The notes: generated by a model from the letters alone, not told the origin. 64,000 nt of DNA from Aceticella autotrophica (GCF_017357865.1 NZ_CP060096.1:992001-1056000); one strand, 5' to 3'. Positions 31,235 through 40,214 are shown, counted from the first letter of the stretch. Made by a program: numbers and translations.

Positions 31235-32545
31235 ATGAAAGCCGCATTTTATACCCTCGGGTGCAAAGTAAACCAGTATGAAACAGAAGCGATGACGGAA
31301 CTTTTCCGCAAGTCGGGATATGAAATAGTTGATTTTGATGATTATTCAGATGTATATGTCATAAATTCATGTACCGTTACAGGCAGAAGTGATATGAAGA
31401 CAAGACAGGCAATAAGGAAGGCACGAAAATTAAATATCGATTCAATTATAGCAGTTGTCGGATGTTATGCCCAGATTGCTCCTGAGGAAGTCCTTGAGAT
31501 ACCTGAGGTAAATCTTGTTATCGGTTCAAAAGGTAAGGGGCAGATTGTTGAATTAATTGACAGATTAAAGAAATTAAAGATAAATAAATTAAATGCGGTC
31601 CATGATATATTAAAAGATAAAAATTATGAAGAGCTGGAAATATCGACACAGATTGAACATACAAGAGCCTATCTAAAAATTCAGGATGGCTGTAATCAAT
31701 TTTGTACCTATTGCATAATACCATACGCAAGAGGTACGGTAAGAAGCAGAAAATTGAATAATATCATTGATGAAGTGAAAAGACTTTCACATATGGGTTA
31801 TAAAGAAGTAGTGCTTACTGGTATTCATGTGGCATCATATGGGCAAGATTTGGGGGATGTAGGACTACTGGATGTAATAAAAAGGGTTCATGAAGTAAAA
31901 GGTATAGAAAGAATAAGAATGAGTTCTATAGAGCCAACTTTTTTAACTGAGGATTTTATTAAAGAAGTTTCACAACTTAGAAAATTCTGCAGACATTATC
32001 ATGTATCACTGCAGAGTGGATGTGATCAGACTTTAAAAAGGATGGGAAGAAGGTATACTACAGAAAATTATAGGGAAATAATAGAAAGGATTAGAAAAAA
32101 CATTGTTGATGTTGCAATAACGACCGATGTGATAGTAGGTTTTCCCGGTGAAACAAATCAAGAATTTGAAGAAACATATATATTTTTAAAAGATATAGCT
32201 TTCAGTAAAATTCACGTTTTTAAGTTTTCAAAAAGAAGAGGTACAAAAGCTTATAACTATCCGAATCAAATAAGCAATGCCGTAAAAACTTCAAGGAGCA
32301 AAAGGGTTATAGAGCTATCTGAACAATGTGAAATAGATTTTTATAAAAGATTTATCGGAAGAAAAATGGATGTTCTTTTTGAGCAGAATGTTAAAGGTAT
32401 GGATGGATTTATTGAGGGGTATACGGATAATTATATAAGGGTTGCAGTTCCAGGAGATATAAGGTTTAAGAATTGCATAATCCCTACTACCTTAAAAGAA
32501 ATAAAAAAAGATATGGTAATAGGTGAAATTGTTGAAGGAAAATAG
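31235..32545 (+). CDS. mtaB: tRNA (t6A37) methylthiotransferase MtaB
   Basis: A 436-residue radical SAM methylthiotransferase. The UPF0004 domain carries YTLGCKVNQYETEAM, NSCTVTGRSD and VVGCYAQIAPEE with three Cys for the auxiliary cluster. The radical SAM motif is DGCNQFCTYCIIPYARG (C-X3-C-X2-C), and a TRAM domain closes the protein. It converts t6A to ms2t6A in tRNA. Ribosome site AGGAGG is present. An IS607 element follows directly downstream. Confidence 0.95.
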   Translation: MKAAFYTLGCKVNQYETEAMTELFRKSGYEIVDFDDYSDVYVINSCTVTGRSDMKTRQAIRKARKLNIDSIIAVVGCYAQIAPEEVLEIPEVNLVIGSKGKGQIVELIDRLKKLKINKLNAVHDILKDKNYEELEISTQIEHTRAYLKIQDGCNQFCTYCIIPYARGTVRSRKLNNIIDEVKRLSHMGYKEVVLTGIHVASYGQDLGDVGLLDVIKRVHEVKGIERIRMSSIEPTFLTEDFIKEVSQLRKFCRHYHVSLQSGCDQTLKRMGRRYTTENYREIIERIRKNIVDVAITTDVIVGFPGETNQEFEETYIFLKDIAFSKIHVFKFSKRRGTKAYNYPNQISNAVKTSRSKRVIELSEQCEIDFYKRFIGRKMDVLFEQNVKGMDGFIEGYTDNYIRVAVPGDIRFKNCIIPTTLKEIKKDMVIGEIVEGK

Positions 32546-32616
32546 GTTTGATTTGTAGAATATAGATATAAGAAAGGTAAGGAGGTACGTAACAGCTACC
32601 TTATTTCAGACAAACC

Positions 32617-32645
32617 TTGACAAAAGATGATAAATATTATATGAT
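32617..32645 (+). promoter_or_regulatory. Promoter of tnpA, apparently leaderless
   Basis: TTGACA (32617-32622), a 17-base spacer and TATGAT (32640-32645). The start codon at 32652 falls where transcription should begin, and no ribosome site lies before it. Confidence 0.6.
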
Positions 32646-32651
32646 AATTTT

Positions 32652-33296
32652 ATGGAATTGTTAACTATAAGCAAAGCAGCAAAGAAAATAGGTGTCCATC
32701 CCAACAGCTTGCGTAACTGGGAGAAACAAGGTTTAATCAAGCCTGTCCGTTTGCCAAGTGGTCAGCGCCGATACTCCATAGACGAACTCAACAAGCTATT
32801 GCAGTCCGGACAGATAAACACTGGGCAGGAAGACGTTGTTTTATATGCCCGGGTATCCACCAAAAAGCAGGCAGATGCCGGCAATTTATACAGACAACTG
32901 GAAAGACTGAGGCAATATGCTAATGAATCAAATTACCATGTTGTTGCCGAGTTCACCGACGTAGCCAGCGGCTTAAATCAGAAGCGCCGTGGATTGACAA
33001 ATGTATTCAAGCTGGCTGAACGTGGTGAATACAAGAAGCTTATCATCGAATATCCCGACCGACTGACACGATTTGGGTATTCATACATCGAACGGCATTT
33101 GCATTATTGTGGTGTAGAGGTAATCGCCACATCTGAGAAAGAGCTAGAAGACGCACAATCCGAGCTGGTCAGGGACTTATTAGCGATAATCACGTCTTTT
33201 TCAGCTAAGCTGTATGGCACCAGAGGAGGTAAGAAGATAAGGCAGGGTTTCCGGGAACTGATAACGGAGGTGAAGTCAGATGAAGAAAAAGAATAA
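32652..33296 (+). CDS. tnpA: IS607-type serine recombinase TnpA
   Basis: A 214-residue transposase. A MerR-like helix-turn-helix (about 4-50, ISKAAKKIGVHPNSLRNWEK) is followed by a resolvase catalytic domain beginning VVLYARVSTKKQADAGNLYRQ. The Ser in ARVST is the nucleophile. EFTDVASGLNQKRRGL and EYPDRLTRFGYSYIE are conserved family segments. It performs double-strand cleavage and rejoining through a phosphoserine. It overlaps tnpB by 17 bases. Confidence 0.95.
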   Translation: MELLTISKAAKKIGVHPNSLRNWEKQGLIKPVRLPSGQRRYSIDELNKLLQSGQINTGQEDVVLYARVSTKKQADAGNLYRQLERLRQYANESNYHVVAEFTDVASGLNQKRRGLTNVFKLAERGEYKKLIIEYPDRLTRFGYSYIERHLHYCGVEVIATSEKELEDAQSELVRDLLAIITSFSAKLYGTRGGKKIRQGFRELITEVKSDEEKE

Positions 33297-34971
33297 CAAT
33301 TTAAATAATGATATAACTCACACCGTCTGCGGTGAATTTTTCCCGGAAACCTACCCTGCCTTCCGCTCAAAAAAGTGGAGCCGTGGAATGGAAGATCCCT
33401 TAGACACTGAAATGCGTCTTTTCTGTTCCTGTACACGCTGGGCATTCAACCGGTTGCAAGAAGATAAATCACGTGAAGAATTAAAAAAAGAAGGTCAGCA
33501 GGTATTTGGCTTAAACGTGCGATACTGTGATGATGCCATACTAAAAGGTAGAGCCATAATCGAATCACAAAAAGAGCTTTTAAAGATGGAAACAGAAGAA
33601 ACAAAAACAAAACTGACCCGTGCGAAGAAGAAACTCAGTTGGGCAGAAAAAACCTTAGATAAATCTGTTGAAAAGAACGATTCGGAAAAAATCAAAAAAT
33701 TAAAGCACACCGTACATGGTCGCAAAGCCAGGGTGAAAAAACTATCTGATAAACTCTATGAGCTAAAGGTTCACCAGGATAATGACACCATACCGATAGT
33801 AGTTTTCGGAGGTCATTCTTTGTGGAAGAAAGTTTGCAAAGGTAGGGTTTCGATAGAAGAATGGCGTAAGGCACGTCAAGACAGGTTATATTCCCGTGGT
33901 GACAAAACCAAAGGCGGCAACCCCAACATCAAGATAAGTGAGTATAACGGAGAATTCTTTTTATCAGTGACCATTTCACATCTGTCAGAACAAAAAGGTA
34001 TGGATAAAAAAGACAGACCAATAATGACCAGAGCGCCCCATGTAGAAGGCAGGCTGTGGTTGCCAGATAAATACCGTTCAAAGGTGTATCAATTGCTTTC
34101 ATCCGGTGCACCTTATACAGTAGAACTAATCAAAAGCAAGGATGACAGGTACAGGGTGCATATCAGTTTCGATTTAACACCACCTGATTTAATAACCAAT
34201 CCCGACTACGGATATTTAGGCATGGATACCAACCCTGATGGAGCAGCGCTTGCAAATGTCCGTTATGACGGTCAGCCAGAACCTTGGGCAAAGGATTTTA
34301 ACGTACCATACCCAAAAGCCCTGCACAAATTTGACGGTGAATTTCAGATAACGGTGCATCCGAATGGTTTTCTTTACATCAAGATACCCGAACTGGCCTA
34401 CAGCCGTGGTTTCCGGCGTACTTACTTAGTCGGTGTGTTAGCCAAGATAGTAGTAGACATTGCTAAAGCCTTGGGTAAACCCATAGCCTTAGAAAAGCTG
34501 GACTTCGGGAAAGACCGTCTGGATACCAACAAAAAATTCAACCGCATGGCAGCCAATTTCCCTTTTAAGAAGATGGTTGAAGCTGTCATACGCAGGGCAT
34601 TCAAGGAAGGGGTAGGTGTAAAACAAGTCTGGGCAGCACACACATCAACCATAGGCTACTGGAAGTACATGGAGAAGTACGGCATAACTGTCCACCATGC
34701 CGCAGCATTGGTAATAGCACGTCGTGCATTGAATTACAAAGAGCGTATAACAAAAGAATTAAAACAGAAAATCCAAGTCTTTAAAGAAAAGCTGAATCAA
34801 AAGGTAAATTCCTTACCTGGGGAAGGAAAAGGGATGACCCGAAAGGTGAAGCAGATGTTCAAGAGACTGGACGGAAAGATTCTGACAATGAATGGTTTAA
34901 CCCGTTTCAAACAGGAATCATTCTATTCCGTCTGGCATGACTTGAAGATTCTTGCTTTATCAAGTAGGTGA
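33280..34971 (+). CDS. tnpB: TnpB-like RNA-guided nuclease family protein, atypical
   Basis: A 563-residue TnpB, longer than the usual 400 or so. ATG follows GGAGGTGAAG. A predicted coiled-coil lies at about 100-170 (Lys/Glu-rich). RuvC-I is GYLGMDTNPDGAALANV with Asp316. RuvC-II is IALEKLDFGKD with Glu405. The place of RuvC-III reads ITVHHAAALVIARRAL with His472-His473 where Asp is usual. No CxxC zinc-ribbon pair is seen near the C-terminus. TnpB proteins cut DNA guided by an RNA from the element end. Whether this one still cuts is open. Confidence 0.85.
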   Translation: MKKKNNNLNNDITHTVCGEFFPETYPAFRSKKWSRGMEDPLDTEMRLFCSCTRWAFNRLQEDKSREELKKEGQQVFGLNVRYCDDAILKGRAIIESQKELLKMETEETKTKLTRAKKKLSWAEKTLDKSVEKNDSEKIKKLKHTVHGRKARVKKLSDKLYELKVHQDNDTIPIVVFGGHSLWKKVCKGRVSIEEWRKARQDRLYSRGDKTKGGNPNIKISEYNGEFFLSVTISHLSEQKGMDKKDRPIMTRAPHVEGRLWLPDKYRSKVYQLLSSGAPYTVELIKSKDDRYRVHISFDLTPPDLITNPDYGYLGMDTNPDGAALANVRYDGQPEPWAKDFNVPYPKALHKFDGEFQITVHPNGFLYIKIPELAYSRGFRRTYLVGVLAKIVVDIAKALGKPIALEKLDFGKDRLDTNKKFNRMAANFPFKKMVEAVIRRAFKEGVGVKQVWAAHTSTIGYWKYMEKYGITVHHAAALVIARRALNYKERITKELKQKIQVFKEKLNQKVNSLPGEGKGMTRKVKQMFKRLDGKILTMNGLTRFKQESFYSVWHDLKILALSSR

Positions 34972-35230
34972 CCCCGTTTAGCCGGAGTACGGAAACAACC
35001 GGTAAGTCTAATTTAGCAGATTGCGGGAGGCAAAGTCGTAGGCTTTCGCTTAACGGTCAACGCAAGATGGAAACCCTTATGCTTTTCCATATGTCCGTGT
35101 TTTGCGCCCATAAAGCGCCGTTCTCCTGTCCGGGTGGGACTCCCGGGACTGAGATCTCCCTGTCGCCCCAGAGAAAAATTTATAAAGGAGGTGTAAAGCC
35201 TGGTCATGGGGAGGTCGGGTTTACAAAAAT
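34972..35230 (+). ncRNA. Candidate omega/reRNA region of the IS607 element
   Basis: About 260 bases after tnpB with no convincing gene, GC-rich against the AT-rich surroundings and full of short inverted pairs such as GGAGATCTCAGTCCCGGGAG-type arms near 35138-35160. TnpB guide RNAs are made from this position, with the guide lying past the element end. The reading frames that cross it lack ribosome sites and known motifs. Confidence 0.5.
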
Positions 35231-35276
35231 TAATTATTGTTATGTATTGTAAACTTTTTTGAACCAGGTGAAGATA

Positions 35277-35621
35277 GTGAAAGACTGTATATTTTGTAAG
35301 ATTGCAAATAAAGAAATCAAGTCAGATATTGTTTATGAAGATAAATATGTTGTTGCATTTCCTGATATAAATCCGCAAGCTCCGGTACATCTTTTGATTG
35401 TTCCTAAAGAGCATATTGAATCGCCTTATGATATAAATGAAAGAAATAAAGATATAGTAGGACATGTATATATTATAATAAAAAAACTTGCTCAAAGATA
35501 TGGTATTGACAAGAAAGGCTACAGAATTGTATCAAATTGCGGTGATGACGGTGGACAGACAGTTATGCATTTGCATTTTCATCTTCTTGGAGGAAGATTT
35601 ATGACGTGGCCGCCGGGTTAA
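35277..35621 (+). CDS. HIT-family nucleotide-binding protein
   Basis: A 114-residue histidine-triad protein. GTG 35277 gives the typical start [17 protein letters not shown] and is preceded by AGGTGAAGATA. The active site reads [13 protein letters not shown], matching H-x-H-x-[12 protein letters not shown] is also typical of the HINT/PKCI group, which hydrolyses nucleoside phosphoramidates. It precedes rpsU and yqeY as in related genomes. Confidence 0.92.
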   Translation: MKDCIFCKIANKEIKSDIVYEDKYVVAFPDINPQAPVHLLIVPKEHIESPYDINERNKDIVGHVYIIIKKLAQRYGIDKKGYRIVSNCGDDGGQTVMHLHFHLLGGRFMTWPPG

Positions 35622-35624
35622 ACA

Positions 35625-35653
35625 TTGACACATTATGGTTTAAGGATTATAAT
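35625..35653 (+). promoter_or_regulatory. Perfect consensus promoter of rpsU
   Basis: TTGACA (35625-35630), a 17-base spacer and TATAAT (35648-35653). The start codon is 79 bases downstream. Confidence 0.8.
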
Positions 35654-35731
35654 ATAATAAAACATCCCAATAAACATTGCAGCAATATATGCAGTTTTTA
35701 TTTTGCAGTTTATCCGGAGGGAGGGAGATTT

Positions 35732-35917
35732 GTGTCAGAAATAAAGGTTGGAGAAAATGAGTCCCTTGATAATGCCTTAAGAAGGTTTAAACGTCAGTGC
35801 TCAAGGTCTGGTGTTCTTTCAGAAGTAAGGAAAAGAGAACATTATGAGAGTCCCAGCGTAAAACGCAAAAAGAAATCAGAAGCCGCCAGAAAGAGAAAGT
35901 ATAAATTTGGCAAGTAA
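35732..35917 (+). CDS. rpsU: 30S ribosomal protein S21
   Basis: 61 residues, start GTG 35732 after GGAGGGAGGGAG. It begins [19 protein letters not shown] and ends with the basic tail [19 protein letters not shown]21 helps initiation on the small subunit. It has a strong promoter of its own and is followed at 14 bases by yqeY, with a terminator after that. Confidence 0.96.
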   Translation: MSEIKVGENESLDNALRRFKRQCSRSGVLSEVRKREHYESPSVKRKKKSEAARKRKYKFGK

Positions 35918-35930
35918 GGAAGTGTAATTT

Positions 35931-36374
35931 ATGACCCTAAAAGACCGTATATATAAAGATATGATTAGTGCAATGAAGGCAAAGGATGCTTTTAAAAAGA
36001 ATATATTAAGTATGGTAAGAGCTTCTATTTTACAGGTAGAAAAAGATAAAGGCAGTATTTTAGATGATGAAGGGGTCATTAATGTAATTTCAAAAGAAAT
36101 AAAACAGCGAAAAGAAGTTTTGCATGATTATGAGAAGGGTAAAAGGCAGGATCTAATTGATAAAACAAAACGAGAAATCGAGATAATGCTTGATTATATG
36201 CCACAACAATTGACAGAAGAGGAAATTGACAAAATAGTTAAAAGTGTTATCAATGAAATTGGTGTTTCTAACAAAAATGAATTTGGACGTGTAATGTCGA
36301 AAATAATGCCCCTTGTAAAAGGCAGAGCTGATGGCAATACCGTTAAAAAAATTATTTTACAGCACTTACATTAA
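35931..36374 (+). CDS. yqeY: GatB/YqeY domain protein
   Basis: A 147-residue YqeY protein: KDRIYKDMISAMKAKDAFKKN at the N-terminus and GRVMSKIMPLVKGRADGNTVKKII at the C-terminus, which resembles the GatB tail domain that contacts tRNA. Its cellular role is not firmly known. It lies after rpsU and shares its promoter. Confidence 0.92.
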   Translation: MTLKDRIYKDMISAMKAKDAFKKNILSMVRASILQVEKDKGSILDDEGVINVISKEIKQRKEVLHDYEKGKRQDLIDKTKREIEIMLDYMPQQLTEEEIDKIVKSVINEIGVSNKNEFGRVMSKIMPLVKGRADGNTVKKIILQHLH

Positions 36375-36375
36375 G

Positions 36376-36410
36376 AAAAAACTTGGTACTATATGGTATC
36401 AAGTTTTTTA
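36376..36410 (+). terminator. Rho-independent terminator after yqeY
   Basis: A 15-base stem (AAAAAACTTGGTAC with its complement, two wobbles) around ATAT, followed by TTTTTT. It marks the end of the core region. Confidence 0.85.
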
Positions 36411-36419
36411 ATTTTTATC

Positions 36420-36448
36420 TTGCTTTTATTTATACATTGTGTTATAAT
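36420..36448 (+). promoter_or_regulatory. Promoter at the head of the accessory island
   Basis: TTGCTT (36420-36425), a 17-base spacer and TATAAT (36443-36448). It implies a leader of about 145 bases before the ABC-2 ATPase gene, with no recognised riboswitch in it. Confidence 0.55.
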
Positions 36449-36600
36449 TATCAAAAAGATGACATTATTATTGATTATTTTAAGAGATGTTTATTATCTT
36501 TATGTAAAGGTTTATTTTAAATCAATCATGTTAAATCCAGTTTTCAAGATAAGCTTTATTTCATAAGGGCATTTAAAGATAAAACAAGAGAAGGGTTGTG

Positions 36601-37509
36601 ATGTATAATTTTATGAAAATCAAAGGGGGAATTTTTGAAAAAGAGAAGATTATCCGTGATAATTCTCAACATGCTATTGAAATATGCAGTGTTTTTAAGT
36701 GTTTTGGTAATGTTAAAGCTGTAAATGGACTTACTTTTAATGTTGAATATGGAGAAATTTTCGGATTATTGGGTACAAATGGAGCAGGTAAAACAACTAC
36801 CATTCGTATGCTTACAACATTAACCAAACCTACTGAAGGTAAATTATATGTAGCAGGTTACTCAGTAGATAAAAATCCCGTGGATGTAAAAAGGCATATT
36901 GGAGTTGTGCCACAGCAAAATAATTTAGAGAGAGAACTTACAGGGAAAGAAAATTTAGTTTTACATGCACTTTTGCATAAAATGCCAAAAAATGTACGGG
37001 AACAGCGGATTGAAGAGCTCTTATCTTATGTGGGTTTAGATGACTGGGCTGATAAAAGGGTGCAAAATTACTCAGGAGGAATGGCGCGCCGCCTACTAAT
37101 CGCACGTGCATTAGTGCATAATCCGCCAATCTTGTTTTTGGACGAGCCGACTATTGGTCTTGATCCTCAAACTCGCAGGAAAATCTGGGATTTGATTCAG
37201 TTAATGAATCGTGCTGGGGTAACTGTTATGTTGACTACACATTATATTGAGGAAGCGGAACGGTTATGCCATCGTGTAGGAATTGTGGATCATGGAGAAC
37301 TGGTTGCCCTCGGGTCTCCGGAAGAACTTAAAACATCATTGGGCAATTATTGTGTGGAATTTTTGAATAAAGAAGGTACAGAACGGCATTTCTTTCCTAC
37401 AAGACAGGAAGCCTATTCATATTCTGAGGCATATGATTGTGATACTGCAATACGCCGTACGAATTTGGAAGATGTTTTTGTGGAGGTGACCGGACGTGAA
37501 GAAGGATAA
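36601..37509 (+). CDS. ABC-2 type exporter ATPase (DrrA/CcmA-like)
   Basis: A 302-residue ABC ATPase. Walker A is GTNGAGKTT, Q-loop VVPQQNNLERELTGKENL, signature YSGGMARRLLIARAL, Walker B ILFLDEPTIGLDPQ, and the His switch lies in TTHYIEEAERL. A C-terminal regulatory part follows as in DrrA-type exporters. ATG 36601 follows GAGAAGGG; GTG just before it is an alternative. It overlaps the first permease gene. It drives export by the two permeases; the cargo is unknown. Confidence 0.9.
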   Translation: MYNFMKIKGGIFEKEKIIRDNSQHAIEICSVFKCFGNVKAVNGLTFNVEYGEIFGLLGTNGAGKTTTIRMLTTLTKPTEGKLYVAGYSVDKNPVDVKRHIGVVPQQNNLERELTGKENLVLHALLHKMPKNVREQRIEELLSYVGLDDWADKRVQNYSGGMARRLLIARALVHNPPILFLDEPTIGLDPQTRRKIWDLIQLMNRAGVTVMLTTHYIEEAERLCHRVGIVDHGELVALGSPEELKTSLGNYCVEFLNKEGTERHFFPTRQEAYSYSEAYDCDTAIRRTNLEDVFVEVTGREEG

Positions 37510-38335
37510 GTTATTCCTTCAAAATGAAAAACTTAAAACGTATGATTATACAATTCCTTCTAATTCCCGAAAGATTTCTACACGAGGAATATTACGGTGC
37601 TTAGACTGGGTGCCAATTTTCTTGGCTATGGGAATTGTTTGGAGAAGAAGGTGGTGGCGTTTTCTTGTCGGTGGAATTAATAGATCTGTAATTTTTTTAG
37701 CGATTTTTGCATGGAACCTTAAAGGAGGAAACACAGCTATAAAAGGTTATTTAGGTTATCTCATTCCGGGTCTTGTGGTTATGGCGGCTGTTTCAGCCAG
37801 CTATTCGGATTTGGTGAATTGGTTTACTTTAAGAAGAACCTTCTATAGGGTATTAGATGAGTATCTTCTATCACCGATATCAAATTCTTCATTGCTTTTA
37901 GGACATGTGTTAGGAGGGGCGGTTAAAGGGTTTTTAATCGCATTGATTGTCTACTTATCGTCTAATTTATTTATGAATGGCTTACATTTAAATCCTTTGA
38001 TTTTCCTCCAACTATTTATAATATGTTTAACTTTTGCTTCTCTTGCAGTTGCGGTGGCAATGGTTGCAGGTGGGGATAAGGATGTGTTGATGTTTACAAA
38101 TTTGATTGTTTTTCCGATGACCTTTTTCTGCGGCACCTTTTTTCCTGTTGACAGATTACCTGGGTTTTTAAAGATAGGCAGTTGGTTTTTGCCTCTCACT
38201 GCCGCCACATATAACCTGCGTTCGCTTGCTTTAAACGGATTAAATAATTTTAGTTGGTTTATACAAAGTTTAGCATGGTTATTTATTCTGTATTTATCAG
38301 CTTTTATTTTATTGAGATTAAGGAGGGAGGATTAA
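37496..38335 (+). CDS. ABC-2 type transport permease 1
   Basis: A 279-residue membrane protein, start GTG 37496 after GGAGGTGACC. After about 40 cytoplasmic residues there are about six hydrophobic segments. VFPMTFFCGTFFPVDRLP near residue 205 is the ABC-2 permease motif between the fifth and sixth helices. It overlaps the ATPase gene and is followed after 3 bases by a second permease, so the exporter is probably a heterodimer with one ATPase type. Confidence 0.87.
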   Translation: MKKDKLFLQNEKLKTYDYTIPSNSRKISTRGILRCLDWVPIFLAMGIVWRRRWWRFLVGGINRSVIFLAIFAWNLKGGNTAIKGYLGYLIPGLVVMAAVSASYSDLVNWFTLRRTFYRVLDEYLLSPISNSSLLLGHVLGGAVKGFLIALIVYLSSNLFMNGLHLNPLIFLQLFIICLTFASLAVAVAMVAGGDKDVLMFTNLIVFPMTFFCGTFFPVDRLPGFLKIGSWFLPLTAATYNLRSLALNGLNNFSWFIQSLAWLFILYLSAFILLRLRRED

Positions 38336-38338
38336 CAA

Positions 38339-39127
38339 TTGTTTTTTAGTAAGAATCAGCATGTTTCAGAAGAATTAGCACTGCCATCATGGTATCCGAT
38401 AATATGGGAGGAATTTGTCTACTGGAAAAGCAAATTTTGGCTTTATCTTACAACCTATATGTTGTCCCCTATGATATTTCTTTTATCATTTGGATTTGGA
38501 GTGGGACAGCGATTAAAAATGATGATGCCGGGAGGGGTGAGTTATCTTGAATTTCTTATACCGGGCGTAGTTGCACTTGCACTTTTTAATAATGGTGTAA
38601 CATCTGTAATTATCAGGATGTTTTATTGCAGGCTTTTTTATTATAGCTTTGAGGCTTATCAATTGGCACCGTTAAGCACATTTTCAATTTGGTTTGGATA
38701 TGTTTTAGTAGGGATGCTTAGGGGCTTGATCTCAGGATTAATAGTGCTGGGAATGATATTCATTTTTATTCCGGTTTTGTCTTTTAATTGGGGATTTATT
38801 CTAAGCATGTTCTTAGTTTCATTTTGTTTTGGCGCTATGGGTGTTCTTATTGGATTGTATCTTCGTTCTTTTGATGACCATGCGTTAGTTAGTGAATTTA
38901 TTATAGTACCGATGACATTTCTTAGTGGGACATTAATACCTGTTGAGCGTTTGCCATTCGTACTTCAGCCGATAGTCTGGCTTTTTCCACTTACTCCGGC
39001 AACACAGCTATTGCGTTTTAGTTTTGCCGATAAGGGTTTTTCATTAGAAATGGCATCAATTGTCTTGGGATGGACTTTATTATTTTTCTTCTTAGGGTGG
39101 TTTAAATTAACCAAATTAAATGATTAA
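38339..39127 (+). CDS. ABC-2 type transport permease 2
   Basis: A 262-residue membrane protein, TTG start after AAGGAGGGAGG. About six transmembrane segments, with IVPMTFLSGTLIPVERLPF matching the same motif as in permease 1. It opens with a cytoplasmic SWYPIIWEEFVYWKSKFW segment. The end of the gene overlaps the upstream reach of the binding-protein gene, which ties exporter and importer parts into one unit. Confidence 0.87.
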   Translation: MFFSKNQHVSEELALPSWYPIIWEEFVYWKSKFWLYLTTYMLSPMIFLLSFGFGVGQRLKMMMPGGVSYLEFLIPGVVALALFNNGVTSVIIRMFYCRLFYYSFEAYQLAPLSTFSIWFGYVLVGMLRGLISGLIVLGMIFIFIPVLSFNWGFILSMFLVSFCFGAMGVLIGLYLRSFDDHALVSEFIIVPMTFLSGTLIPVERLPFVLQPIVWLFPLTPATQLLRFSFADKGFSLEMASIVLGWTLLFFFLGWFKLTKLND

Positions 39128-39149
39128 ACTTTTAGAAAGGAGCATTTTT

Positions 39150-40214
39150 ATGAAAAATATTTGTTGTATAAAAAAACACTTAACAATCTTATTGATTTGT
39201 ATATTAATTTTATTATCAACCGCTGGTTGCGGAAAAGAGAAAACACAAGTTTCTCAGCCAGAGAAAAAAACGATTGAAATTACTGATTCAATGGGACGGC
39301 ATTTGACCGTGCCGTACAATCCTCAGCGTATTGTATCTGTAAATAGTGATGTTTCAGAAGTTATATGTGCCTTGGGTTCTCAAGACAAAATAGTGGGTGT
39401 TGCAGATACAAGTAAATTTCCTCCTCTTCTTAAAGAGAAATCTAAGGTTGGAGCTGCATTTACACCAAATGTTGAAAGAATATTAGAACTTAAACCCGAT
39501 ATTGTTTTTGGCTATGGGAAATTTTTAAAACCAGAAATTGCTCAGAAAATAGAATCTGCAGGGATTCCTGTGGTTTATCTTGATTGTTATAAGATTAAAA
39601 CGATGGGTAAAGATATAAAAACTCTTGGGTCCATTTTGAATAAAGAAAAGCAAGCAAAAGAATATGTAGATTTTTTTGATAAATATTTAAAAGAGGTGTC
39701 TGATAAAGTAAAGAATATACCGGAGGATAAAAAGGTAAAGGTTTATATTGAAGGATATACTGACTATAGTACAAATGCATCAGGTTCTGCTGCCGCAGAA
39801 ATGTTAGAATATGCTGGAGGGAAAAATATTGCTGCATCAGAAAATAAGCCATATCCAACAGTAAGTTCAGAATGGGTGATAGCGCAAAATCCACAGGTAA
39901 TAATCAAAGCAGCCAGTGGTTCAACTGTTTCAGGATATGGCGCTTCAGATGAGGGAATGAAAAAATTATGGGAGAAGATAGTATCTCGAACCGGTTGGCA
40001 ACAGATTCAAGCGGTTAAAGATGGACGTGTTTATATTATCTCAAGTGAAATTTATACTGGCCCACGGGCTCCGGTAGGTATTTTCTATTTTGCAAAGTGG
40101 ATGTATCCAGAACTTTTTAAAGATATAAATCCTGAAAATATAAATAAAGAATTTTTACACCGCTTTTACGGGCTTGATGCAAAAGGGGCATGGGTTTATC
40201 CAAGCCAGCATTAA
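39150..40214 (+). CDS. Iron-complex/cobalamin-type binding lipoprotein 1
   Basis: A 354-residue periplasmic-binding-type (FecB/BtuF) lipoprotein. ATG 39150 after GAAAGGAG gives a signal peptide with lipobox LSTAGC, cleaved before Cys. The mature part has DSMGRHLTVPYNPQRIVSV, ERILELKPDIVFGYG and, near the end, GIFYFAKWMYPELFKDINP. These proteins have two lobes joined by a rigid helix and bind iron chelates, B12 or other tetrapyrroles. It lies just upstream of a FecCD/ATPase pair. Ligand not readable. Confidence 0.9.
   Translation: MKNICCIKKHLTILLICILILLSTAGCGKEKTQVSQPEKKTIEITDSMGRHLTVPYNPQRIVSVNSDVSEVICALGSQDKIVGVADTSKFPPLLKEKSKVGAAFTPNVERILELKPDIVFGYGKFLKPEIAQKIESAGIPVVYLDCYKIKTMGKDIKTLGSILNKEKQAKEYVDFFDKYLKEVSDKVKNIPEDKKVKVYIEGYTDYSTNASGSAAAEMLEYAGGKNIAASENKPYPTVSSEWVIAQNPQVIIKAASGSTVSGYGASDEGMKKLWEKIVSRTGWQQIQAVKDGRVYIISSEIYTGPRAPVGIFYFAKWMYPELFKDINPENINKEFLHRFYGLDAKGAWVYPSQH

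Larger units (their letters stand above)
32546..35230 (+). mobile_element. IS607-family insertion element (approximate ends)
   Basis: A serine recombinase gene overlaps a tnpB gene, the IS607 arrangement, and sits between mtaB and the HIT gene, which otherwise belong to a conserved run. IS607 elements have no terminal inverted repeats and no target duplication, so the ends are set only by neighbouring genes. Its base composition is somewhat GC-richer than the flanks. The last 260 or so bases after tnpB are structured and non-coding. Confidence 0.8.

Noticed and set aside
34968-35252. 94-codon frame after tnpB
   Set aside because: No ribosome site, no known motif, and it crosses the structured tail of the IS607 element; better explained as guide-RNA region.
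36449-36597. Cobalamin or other riboswitch in the island's first leader
   Set aside because: I see no B12-box-like conserved core or strong nested stems in these 149 AT-rich bases.
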